This document shows positions 10,640 through 19,784 of a stretch of DNA of 64,000 nucleotides, in pieces; position 1 is the stretch's first letter; every line of letters starts with the position of its first letter. Position numbers and translations under genes: made by a program. Below the pieces are notes generated by a model. The model saw nothing but the letters and a program-made list of their open reading frames with translations. It made no database searches and was not told the DNA's origin. Source of the DNA: Cladorhizidae sp. MBARI D1340-BT2 (lineage: Eukaryota; Porifera; Demospongiae; Poecilosclerida; Cladorhizidae); the NCBI GenBank assembly GCA_028752905.1, contig JAQNBH010000002.1:36548075-36612074 (forward strand), written 5' to 3'.

Positions 10640-10723
10640 ACACACACACATAAAGTCTGAAGTACAATGCTAAGTATTAGTAGATACCAAGATAATTAAA
10701 TTACTGCCTTTTCTCAGATACTG

Positions 10724-10764
<41 letters not shown>

Positions 10765-11639
10765 TTGTCCCTGATGATTTCATTTGTATGAAACTATAGT
10801 AAGTCTATTACTACTATTCAATAGCTCTGCTTTAACACAGCATTGAGCACTATTTATAGCCTTCATCAGCAAACTACCTTCTATATATATATATATATTT
10901 TTTGCAGACATAGGAAATTTGGAACTCCAGCAAGGGTCTAGCCCTTGCCCTAGACACCTAATCATGCAGGGGCTACTCGTTCTCTGTGGCTACTATAATA
11001 TACTAGCAAACAGTTTGTGGAGTAACACTTAGTGCATAGGTTTGAAACACAAGAAACCATAGTAATGGCTGATGATATACCATGGTTGCCATTTAGCCCA
11101 CCCAGGCCTAATTCCATGGTTTCAAATCAGTACCTAGCTGTTCTGTTTGTAATTTATCAATTAGCTATAATCGTTATTCTCAATTAGCTAGCACATGGTA
11201 TCACACACAAGTTACTTGAACCTTGAAAAGTTAATTGGGTGACCTCTGTCTGACATGTTGGCGATTGTTCCTGCTTGGCTCCTCCCTAGACTTGCAGCAA
11301 AATTGGCTGCTCGGATTACCATAATCTTAGTTCCATCTCTAAACAACAGAGAGCTGTACTCCACTCGCAATAACATGCTCCCGTGCTGCTCGCCCTTCTC
11401 AAAATCAATAAGCAAAATATATATTTACAAAGTATACTGTTTAAATTTGGTCTAGAGTCATTACAACACTTCCTGTAATATACTAGATGCCCTTGCCATT
11501 CACTTCCTGTAGTTGTAGTTTACTAGACACCCTTGCCCTAGCTCCCTTAACCCTTCCACTGGCTAATTTACTACGAAATGTATATTTTTCATAATTATTA
11601 GTTAATTATTTTATTGCAAGAAAGGTGAAATATCGGTGA
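9941..11639. other. No gene; homopolymers and microsatellites
   Basis: Holds poly-C tracts at 10154-10182 (29 bp) and 10606-10639 (34 bp, running into CA repeats) and TA repeats at 10726-10762 and about 10880-10900. Frames near 9835-10220 and 10289-10471 depend on the poly-C tract or are short. I see no supported gene. Confidence 0.5.
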
Positions 11640-11965
11640 AAGCTAATGAGGTGACTGTAACAAACTTTCATTTCTTAGCAACAAACGACATTTCGTTCAC
11701 AAGAATTAAAAAAGAAAAGTATAAATGTTGCTTCTTGTTCTTCAACAGTTGATCATTTCCCACAAGTCGACAAACAATGTGATGAATTTTGGTTGCTTAG
11801 AAACAAACCATGAATATGGAAATCATTACAATCATCTCAGTTATAAAACCGTCATTGAAATACTGATGAACAGCAGTTGACCACATCCCACGGAGGAATT
11901 TGACATGTTGAAGAAAAGTATGATAAATGTTGGTTGCTTAGCAACAAATCCATTAATCATTACAA
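11640..11965 (+). repeat. Diverged tandem repeat ending in X-box-like site
   Basis: Two to three weakly similar segments each pass through CAGTTGAxCAxxTCCCAC and GTTGCTTAG(C/A)AAC. They look like an old local duplication. No ORF crosses them. Confidence 0.4.
11933..11945. promoter_or_regulatory. X-box-like near-palindrome GTTGCTTAGCAAC
   Basis: The half sites GTTGC and GCAAC are spaced by three bases, matching the RFX-factor X-box layout (GTTGCC..GGCAAC type). A mutated form GTTGCTTAGAAAC lies upstream near 11800. No adjacent gene start is identified, so function is inferred from the motif alone. Confidence 0.3.
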
Positions 11966-13490
11966 GAAGATAAAAATTATGATCTTTGCTCCATATATTT
12001 GACGCGATTACATGATATAAATATTAAGCCGGCCGTGTTGTCCAGTCAACTCTTGGTCGAGACTGTTGCTCATTCAAGCATATCAAGGAGTTTCTTCACC
12101 TTGAAGATGTCTCTATGAAGTGGGTGACCAACAGAGTAGATGGACCAGGAGCAACCCTGGGGCCTTGAACACAGAAAGAGCAGAATAAATCATTTCTACA
12201 ATTGCACCAATAGAATCTGGCATATACATACCAACGGCAGAGCCAGCTGTAGTTGGTGGACAAGGAGAACGAGTTGGAGTGTGTCCACGACTATGCCAAC
12301 AATAAGCAGGAAGAGTTGTCAAAGCCACCAACTCACCAATGTCATATGCTGGACTGCATGTATGCATAGAATAACTATCACTTGATTGCACAACCTAATC
12401 CCAGACATGATTACATCACATGATGTAGTGAAACCAAGGAAGAGGATCTAGATGAACTATACATGATAGAATAAAACATGATTGGTTGTACAAAGTGTGT
12501 TTTTCTTGTGGAACTGTAGTTGTCTCAGACAGAGAGTTGGGCTTCTGTGGAAATATTCACTTTAAGTGCTACAGAAGTGACCCAAGTGAGTCTCAGATCA
12601 GAGAGAGAGAGAGAGAGGATTTCTGACATTCAACAAATTGCTATGCTTCAACTAAACCCGTCAGTTTTCACGAAAGTTTTCTGATGAAAAGAGCCAATCA
12701 TCTTGAGGAGATTCTGTGGAATCTAAGGTACACAGCTAATCTCCTACAGTTTCCTTTCAATCCATGATCTTCCTAAGATTTGAATTTGCTGTTTTGAAAA
12801 AGGATTGTATCCTTTGAAGGCCCACCAGTCTAGCAAACCAATGGCGTGTCTCCTGTGTAAGCATAAGCAGCTCATTTTCTTGGAATAAAATGGCACGTGT
12901 CGTATCTGCAAATTTCTGTTGATCTATCTACTGCAGCCACCATCTTAACACCTGTCTCTGGGTGTGTCTATGCCACCGATTTGGAAGATCAAAGATATAG
13001 CAAGTACACATTCATAGAGGAATTGCATCCTGCAATGTCATCAATCTCATCCAGTTACTCTAGTTGTTCAGTTTGTGTAGAATCATTATGACCATCAACT
13101 TTATAGACCTCCCCCTAACCCCCCGAGTAGTTGGACCTACTGTATAAGCAAACACTTAGAGGTTAAGTTTGTTGGATTGAGAAGACTTTTAGCTATTGTT
13201 ACAACTAGTGCTGATGATGAGATAGACCAAGTGCTGCAGGCAGTGTATTCTGAATCTTCCGACATTACTGATTGTCTTAAAGGAGTGATGCGATGCACGA
13301 AGAGGCATGATAACCTGAAACAAACAACTCGTGGATGTACTACATGTACTGTGGTTAACGACTGCTTAAACACAATACATACAACTATTGTAAGCAATTG
13401 TTCTAATTACCTTGATGACATAATTATTTTATAGTTCCTCGAGTTTTGATGTAGGTTTTATGCTGTGAATAAAACAATAAGTAATAGTAG
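11966..13490. other. No supported gene
   Basis: A short AG repeat lies at about 12601-12616. Two modest plus-strand frames (12897-13091 and 13177-13434) are not low-complexity; the second reads ADDEIDQVLQAVYSESSD. Neither shows a motif, start context or clear splice sites, so they are not called as genes. Confidence 0.4.
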
Positions 13491-13610
13491 AAATAACAAT
13501 AATGACAGCATTATAATAACAATAATAATAACAATAATGAGGCTATTTTAATAATAACAATAATAACAATAATAACAATAACAATAGATTTTAATAATAA
13601 TAATTATAGG
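13491..13610 (+). repeat. AAT/AAC-rich microsatellite
   Basis: Interrupted TAATAACAA repeats. The sequence is non-coding. Confidence 0.8.
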
Positions 13611-14067
13611 AAAAGAGGTTAGTCAATGTAGACAACAAAAGTGCGTAATGTTATGCAGAGCTGGTAATTTTGGGATTGCTGGCACTAGAGTTTGACACAT
13701 AAGGAACCGATACAAGGGATAATTGAGGTGGATGGTGGATATTTGATTAACAGTCTGACAGATGGAGTCATTGTGTTTTTGAGGATGGACTTGTTGTTAT
13801 GTTTACACTTTGAGAGGAACTCAGATCGTTTGTTTAGAGTTGTTGTCTGTGAGTAACTTGATTTGGAGTTTCTCTGTGATGCTTAATTAAGTTGATATAG
13901 TTCAGTGGGACGGTGTGTCCATGATGGATCATTCTGCATGTTGTACTCTGTGTTGGTGTCTGAGAGTTTCCATATGTGCTTAAAGAACTCAGTGCTGTTA
14001 CTTTTGTCTTCATGGTTGAAAGTGAACTTGTGGTGGTTTGTGTAACATGCTTTGAAAGTTGTATTAA

Positions 14068-14185
14068 TAATAATAAGGAGGAGGAGGAAGAGGAAGAAGA
14101 TGATAACAACAAGATTAATAACAACAAAAATAATAACAATAATAATAACAATCACAACAACAATAATAACAGTAGTAATATATAG
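14068..14185 (+). repeat. GGA / AAC / AAT compound microsatellite
   Basis: A run of GAGGAGGAA changes into ACAACAAxAAT repeats. Frames on both strands here give only E/N or L/S/I homopolymers and are not genes. Confidence 0.8.
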
Positions 14186-14204
14186 TAATATAAAAGTTAG
14201 CCCC

Positions 14205-14350
14205 AGTTGTGAACAATGATGTTCTCAATATCATCCACTCTCTCGACGTTAGATGCTCTAGCCTTCAGAAGCAACTATATAGCTCAAATATTGAGAGAGT
14301 AAGAGTAAATTTAAAGTTGATTATTAGGAAGTCGTTGTAATAATTATTGG
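14205..14350. mobile_element. Diverged hairpin MITE, same family as 18320-18505
   Basis: Shares TTAGATGCTCTAGCCTTCA with the well-preserved hairpin at 18372-18399. Outer arms (TCTCAATATCATCCACTCTC versus the complement of AGAGAGTAAGAGTAAATTT) are partly complementary. It is worn and incapable of coding. Confidence 0.45.
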
Positions 14351-14655
14351 TTATGTCATGTTATTTTTAACAAGACTTTATACATGCAATATGATTGTAG
14401 TTTTCTAGTTTTCCATCCATTATCAGTTAGTGGGAGTCTATATATAGCTGCGAGTTAGGTAAAAATATTGATAAGTTTGATGCAATGTTGCTTCCATATC
14501 CTGCATCACAGTTATATTCAATAAAAAAATATCTCCTTGGAGTATTTTTCTCCAGAAATTTCGTTCAACGTCAATTTTTTGGCACCATTAATTTTGTGAA
14601 AGGCATTTTTCTGTATTGATTGACTTTACTATGTTAAATTAATTATTTGCTATAG
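14351..14655. other. Upstream region of TMEM45-like gene
   Basis: AT-rich sequence without a clear promoter. It ends at TTTGCTATAG (AG at 14654-14655), a plausible splice acceptor 28 bases before the start codon, so a separate 5' untranslated exon may lie upstream. Confidence 0.4.
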
Positions 14656-14683
14656 GAAGTGTCAAGGAACTCTTCGCATCACT

Positions 14684-15634
14684 ATGGGAAATTTCGCTGG
14701 CCATATCATTGTAGGAATGATCATCTCCATAATGGGGATATACTGGATTATCAACTCAATCTGGAACCATATCACAAACCGAAAAAAGCCCAAATTGACA
14801 CAGAATCACATCTTAGTTCTACAGCAGCGCTCCTGGCTTCCTCTGTGTTGTTGTCCTAATCTACCACTGGAGCCACTGCTGAGGATACTCCTGTGTGTTT
14901 TCTATTTGATGATAGAAATATTTTTCAAAATTATTGTTGGAGAAGATGGACATAAAAAGGTATCAGCATCTGTCTATCACATCTTTAAGCCTGATGGCAA
15001 GTTCTACATTGAAGCCAGGTTACTTCACATTACTATAGTCTGCGGTTTTATTCTCTCTGGTGTAGTGGATCTTCTCGCAATGTGCATGCACTTACCTCGC
15101 CATGCCAGCAACACCTTCCTCTCACTAGCATTTCTCATCGAAGGATTAATGTTCCACTTTCACCAAACCGCAAAAACAGGAGCGAATGAATATATTCATG
15201 CCATTCTAGTTATCGCTATCAGTGCGTGCTTCCTGTTTTCCATCCTAAGGTTTTTGTCAGCCACTAATCTTTTGATAAACCTGGGGTTAGGGACATGCGT
15301 TTTGCTTCAAGGTACTTGGTTTATACTGGGAGGCTACTTCTTGTTTGGAGGTTTCATTGAGCAGCAAAAGGAAAAAGATGGAACGCTTCCCAGCGGGCGG
15401 GAACATATCATGTTCTTGTCTTTTGGTGTAGCATTTGTATGGCTAATCATATTGATTTGCGTCTTTAATTTCATCGTTTGGATAATAATTTCGCTGATTC
15501 GAAAAGAAAAGATCATCAGAATGAGAATACTGAAGTTGCCTCAAGGAGAGAATATCGAAGATTGTGAGGAGGATCTCATTCATAACAACAGCTCTGAGCT
15601 AACTGATATGCTAGAGCTTAAAGTAGTAAACTGA
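14684..15634 (+). CDS. TMEM45/DUF716-family multipass membrane protein
   Basis: Intact 316-residue frame in a single exon. The N-terminus MGNFAGHIIVGMIISIMG followed by a Trp at 21 matches the G-H-x3-G-x6-G-x2-W start of the TMEM45 (DUF716) family. Hydrophobic segments lie at about 5-27, 63-86, 111-136, 144-158, 171-190, 196-222 and 241-271, consistent with seven membrane passes. The conserved family stretch LIEGLMFHFHQ is at 151-161 and LLQGTWF at 207-213. The tail (272-316) is charged and hydrophilic. Family length is usually about 270-350, so it looks complete. The molecular role of the family is poorly defined; vertebrate TMEM45 proteins are endomembrane proteins. The ATG lies just after a likely splice acceptor, and no clean AATAAA follows within 250 bases. 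This is the most reliable gene in the window. Confidence 0.85.
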   Translation: MGNFAGHIIVGMIISIMGIYWIINSIWNHITNRKKPKLTQNHILVLQQRSWLPLCCCPNLPLEPLLRILLCVFYLMIEIFFKIIVGEDGHKKVSASVYHIFKPDGKFYIEARLLHITIVCGFILSGVVDLLAMCMHLPRHASNTFLSLAFLIEGLMFHFHQTAKTGANEYIHAILVIAISACFLFSILRFLSATNLLINLGLGTCVLLQGTWFILGGYFLFGGFIEQQKEKDGTLPSGREHIMFLSFGVAFVWLIILICVFNFIVWIIISLIRKEKIIRMRILKLPQGENIEDCEEDLIHNNSSELTDMLELKVVN

Positions 15635-15871
15635 GGCAGGTGTATATAATTATCGCTTCCACATCAGATGACATTCGCTGTTAGAGCAATACAAATGAAC
15701 ATTATACATATTATTATTAATAGTAGATGTTCCACCATGTTGTGTCATTACCATACCTGAATTGTTTCCTTTAGTTAAATGCCTGTGACTATTGACTATT
15801 GATGTAGTTGTTAGTGCTTTTTAACTTGTTAGCAGTGAAAAAAGTAAAATTGCTCAAAAGAAGTGAAATTG
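15635..15871. other. 3' flank of TMEM45-like gene
   Basis: AT-rich, with no canonical AATAAA and no further gene seen. Confidence 0.5.
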
Positions 15872-16050
15872 TGCCCTAATAAGCATGTCCTAATATAAGC
15901 ATGCCCTGATAAGCATGCCCTAATATAAACATGCCCTATTAGGCATGCTCTAATGTATAATAAGCATGCCAGAAGAATGATAATTATAGGATTGCCCTAA
16001 TAAGCATGGCCTGATATAAGCATGCCCTAATAAGCATGCCCTAATAAGCG
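15872..16050 (+). repeat. TAAGCATGCCCTAATA short tandem repeat
   Basis: About nine imperfect 14-18-bp units built on TAAGCATGCCCTAATA. GCATGC is itself palindromic. The repeat is degenerate in the middle (15955-16000). Confidence 0.75.
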
Positions 16051-16059
16051 TACACAAAT

Positions 16060-16180
16060 GACATTAGTATAGTAATCAACACATGAGTCTTAGCATCTCA
16101 TTATTGCTGATGAGGCTGAGGCATCTAGTCAAAATGTTGATGGGGTCAATTCAAGTTCAGGTATAATACTGTAATCAATG
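16060..16180 (+). mobile_element. Partial hairpin MITE (right arm)
   Basis: CTTAGCATCTCATTATT, GGCATCTAGTCAAAATG and TCAATTCAAGTT align with the right arm of the 18320-18505 hairpin. The left arm is not recognisable. Confidence 0.45.
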
Positions 16181-18319
16181 TAATTTAGGGGAGGGGACAA
16201 GGAACTGAAATCTGATACTGATGTGTAGTGGCTTGCTAACTATGGCAGAGCAGTGGTTGATCAGGATGTGGATTTGTCATCCCCGCTATATACATTACTC
16301 GTGGTATTTGTACCAAATTTCTCTACCAATCATGCTATTACATAATTATACTGATGTTGCAGCCATTTAATTTTGAAAACTATAATGTTTAAATTAAATC
16401 AAGTGACTTTCAATGCCACATTGACCATAACTGACGGTAAAAATAAATGTCACTAACAGCAACAACATCAATAATGAAATTTTAAATGCTGCCTGTTATG
16501 TTCGGGGAATGTTGATTTTACAAATGTTGTGAAGTTAATGATGTGTTCTTTTTCCAATTGTATTATTATTCCCACAAGATAACAAATCTCATATAACTAA
16601 CCTCTTATTTTGATAACTAGCATGTGCTAATTAAGTTGTTACTGAACTCAGTTATATATAATGCCATAATTTTTATTTTATATTTTATTATCAATTAAAA
16701 ATAAAGACAAAGAACTGGGGAGGTGAATGCCCATGCTCACCTCCTTCAGCGTCTCTCAGTTGCGGTCCAGCGGGGAATGCCTTGTTGTTGAACTTGTTCG
16801 CTTTTTAGTTATTAATTTTTTTATGAATTATATTGGTATTTTTGTAATTGATTATTGCTTAAAAAAAATATTATACACAAAAAATGTTTTTAAATGTGAT
16901 TTCATATCTACAATGGCTGTCAGCATGGGAATGCAGCCTCAGAAATGGGATCTTTGCCATCAGGGTTGGGGATGAGCTATTTTCCAGGACAATCTGACCT
17001 AGACATTAAAGAGAGACCCTTTACCAAATGAAGGCAAGACAAGTACACAGTTCAAAGTTTAAGAATACTGCACGTGCATTGGCGGGGTTTTTTTTGTGTG
17101 TCTGTGTGAGTCCTTTTTCTACTGCAGATATGGAACGCTGGGAGCTCGATAAGATGTCTGTTGATACTGGACTGATAATGTATTTCTTCTTTGTGAGTTA
17201 TTTCCTGTCGCATGCTTCTAGAATGTTCAGTTTTGTATAAATAGCTTAGTATGTGTCACAGGAGCAGCTGTGACACAAGCAAAGGACAGATCAAAGGAAC
17301 TGAGACTGACCATAATTAGATGGATTTAGATATTGTTCACCTTATTACATGTAATGTCATCACTTGAACATTTGAACTTGAGAGGAAGGGGGTTCTATAA
17401 ACTATATGAATAAGCATGAATACGTTTGATTTAACATTTTTAACTAAAATTGTAGAGTGCCCCTGCCCCCTAAAAAAAATTAAAAATTAAAAATAATGGT
17501 GATTAAAAAAAAGTAATTCTGTTGTTTGTTTGTTTAAAAAAACATCTTTTGAGAGACCCGCCACATACTGCCTCTTTTTTTAATTTTAATGCAACCATAA
17601 AAACTTACCTTTAACAACAGCCATCTCCAATACCTGCCAGGGAGTTTTATAAATTTGGGCTTTAGCAAAAAAAATTAAGGCGTCGGAGTGCTATGATATA
17701 AATACTGCTTTCTCAACATATTGGCTTGATTATAATGGAATGGGTCCACCTTGGATACCGTTACCTAGTCATCGGAAAACGTGCACATACACGCGGGCCT
17801 GTAGCATAAACCTTCCTGTTCGGCTTGATTCTTAGACCATTATAATGTGCACTAAACCTCTTGTTCCTTAGCTGGATTTCAAGGTTGCTATAGGTTACTC
17901 TATGCGAATCTGAACCTATTTTATGTCCAACTTTCGAGTTACAAAACTTCAACATGGATCAAAGGAATTGCTGAGTTTATTAAAGCAATAAACCAATTAA
18001 TAGCATATTATACTCAGACGCCTACTGCTTTGAGGATGTTACCATAAACTAGTGGGTGCATAGTAGGTCTCTCTGTGTGCTCTATTTAGCATTTTTCATA
18101 AAGCTAAAGTGATTTCAAAACCTCACAAAGATCTATAGATTGTCTAGTGAACGAGAGCTGTATTAGCACCAGTTTTTCATTACCCTAGTAAGGTTCTACA
18201 ATAACACTCATTATCAACTACATTATATAACTTGCTAAAGACTTCCTGCAGAGTTAATGTCATGCGGATATTCCAGTAAGATATACAAGATAATTCTCAA
18301 TGTGAACTCTCATTGACAC
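16181..18319. other. No firm gene; one weak exon-like segment
   Basis: Mostly AT-rich. The segment 17128-17192 has an acceptor (TTCTACTGCAG), 65 bases reading MERWELDKMSVDTGLIMYFFF, and a donor (GTGAGTT), but it has no partners and no recognised family. Frames at 16727-16975 and 17761-17955 show nothing recognisable. Confidence 0.35.
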
Positions 18320-18505
18320 AATAACATTATAATCACCTTCTCAATAATCAACTCAAATTGTATTGACTCAACATTTTGACTAGATGCTCTAGCCTTCATC
18401 AGGAATAATGAAATGCTAAGACGAGAACGTTTAGCATCTCATGAAGGCTAGAGCATCTAGTCAAAATGGCGAGAATTCAATTTCAAGTTGGTTAAAGGTT
18501 ATTGT
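18320..18505. mobile_element. Hairpin MITE
   Basis: Perfect 28-bp inverted arms at 18372-18399 and 18441-18468 (core TAGATGCTCTAGCC on the left) enclose a short, itself self-complementary centre (AATGCTAAG / TTAGCATCT). Weaker complementarity extends outward (TCTCAATAATCAACTC... against ...TTGGTTAAAGGTTATTG). Nearly the entire element can fold into one stem. It has no coding capacity. Related copies lie at 14205 and 16060. Confidence 0.75.
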
Positions 18506-18796
18506 AAGGCTGCTTTAGTCAATTGTAATGTTTTCGAGCTGTCTGATGTCAAAGTCAAAGAGTTCAATTTGAAATGCAACAAAGTGCCCATTAATCCCGT
18601 CCAACATTCAAGTGAACTTCGGAGATTCTTTGACTTGATATTGGCCCCCAAATTGAAGCCGACAACCCCTGGTTTCAAGATAAAATATGAAAGTAGTGGA
18701 GGAAGAAGCATTCTGAGATATAATGTCAGTAGGGGAGAGGTATCACTATTAATTTTGGTGGACAATACCGACATCGGTTACAAAAGTGCCACGTAG
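18488..18796 (+). CDS. Candidate exon of unknown gene
   Basis: Open for 102 codons from the edge of the hairpin element. The non-repetitive protein-like reading includes KVKEFNLKCNKVPINP, SSELRRFFDLILAPKLK and GFKIKYESSGGRSILRYN. The pattern S..R.FF....PK....TPGFKI.YE loosely recalls mitochondrial ribosomal protein mL53, but I am not confident of that. A weak donor GCCAC|GTAGAG near 18793 leaves phase 2, which fits the next exon candidate at 19439. The first codons derive from the MITE arm, so the true 5' border is probably an acceptor inside this range. Shadow frames exist on the other strand. Confidence 0.3.
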   Translation: MVKGYCKAALVNCNVFELSDVKVKEFNLKCNKVPINPVQHSSELRRFFDLILAPKLKPTTPGFKIKYESSGGRSILRYNVSRGEVSLLILVDNTDIGYKSAT

Positions 18797-18839
18797 AGAC
18801 AACATATTTCATTAATGTTCTAGCCAAGTTGCTCACCCA

Positions 18840-19267
18840 TGACAGGCAGGCACCGTTCCTTGGCACTCTACAAGTTGGTTCACCCTGAAGAGAGGCAGGC
18901 ACTGCTCCTTGGCACTCTACAAGTTGGTTCACCCTGAAGAGAGGCAGGCACCGCTCCTTGGCACTCTACAAGTTGGTTCACCCTGAAGAGAGGCAGGCAC
19001 TGCTCCTTGGCACTCTACAAGTTGGTTCACCCTGAAGAGAGGCAGGCACCGCTCCTTGGCACTCTACAAGTTGGTTCACCCTGAAGAGAGGCAGGCACTG
19101 CTCCTTGGCACTCTACAAGTTGGTTCACCCTGAAGAGAGGCAGGCACCGCTCCTTGGCACTCTACAAGTTGGTTCACCCTGAAGAGAGGCAGGCACTGCT
19201 CCTTGGCACTCTACAAGTTGGTTCACCCTGAAGAGAGGCAGGCACTGCTCCTTAGCACTCTACATGA
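18840..19267 (+). repeat. 49-bp minisatellite with alternating variants
   Basis: Nearly nine units of 49 bp (GGCAGGCACTGCTCCTTGGC, then ACTCTACAAGTTGGTTCACC, then CTGAAGAGA). Successive units alternate CACCG and CACTG for the first eight copies, so the real period is a 98-bp dimer. If the flanking exon candidates belong together, the array lies in their intron. Confidence 0.9.
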
Positions 19268-19438
19268 TCAGTCATTGTGGTTTATCATTGTCCCACGAAT
19301 GGAATTTAGTCAACTTGTACCAACTGACTACAGTAGCAACATTAATCTTTGTACCTACTAATAGTCAAGGCACTCTTGGTAATTACTAGCATTGTACATG
19401 GTTGAATTAAAGCCCACTACCACATGGTATTTGTTTAG

Positions 19439-19784
19439 CTCCTATATTGGGAAGAATTGGCAGGTGACTGTGCCTAGAGCTGGAGTTGACCATTGGTTTA
19501 GGTAAGTACATTAATTAAGCCAGCTAGTGCTAGTGGTAGAGCACCTATCGCAACCCCCTACTTCCTTGCTCAAGTGCAGAAAGTATCGGGTCTGCCAGTA
19601 GGTTAAGTACAGCTGTTAAAAAATCATAGTAGCTGCTTTGCTGATAATAATGCTACAAGAAAATGCAGCAGTAGCTATCAAAGTTATGAGCCAGAAACCA
19701 TAGCAGCAAATAAATTTCCACTAAATTACTTTTTTCTCCCATTATGTCAATTTATCTTGTAGGTATCTGACAGAAGATGACTAG
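19439..19784 (+). CDS. Candidate C-terminal exon pair, unknown protein
   Basis: Exon a (19439-19501) follows TATTTGTTTAG and encodes SYIGKNWQVTVPRAG then VDHWF. It leaves at TTTAG|GTAAGTA, a textbook donor. Exon b (19763-19784) follows TTATCTTGTAG; joining gives R-Y-L-T-E-D-D and then a TAG stop. Phases agree (two bases plus one base make the Arg codon). The 261-bp intron holds a possible tRNA-derived SINE. The incoming phase also suits a donor at the end of 18488-18796, so these may be the last three exons of one small gene. The protein family is not recognised. The first bases of the next pseudogene overlap exon b. Confidence 0.35.
19530..19600 (+). mobile_element. Possible tRNA-derived SINE remnant
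   Basis: TAGTGGTAGAGCACCTATCG resembles a polymerase III A box within a tRNA-like start. A B-box-like GTATCGGGTCTGCC follows about 50 bp later but is poor. It is a worn fragment at best. Confidence 0.25.
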
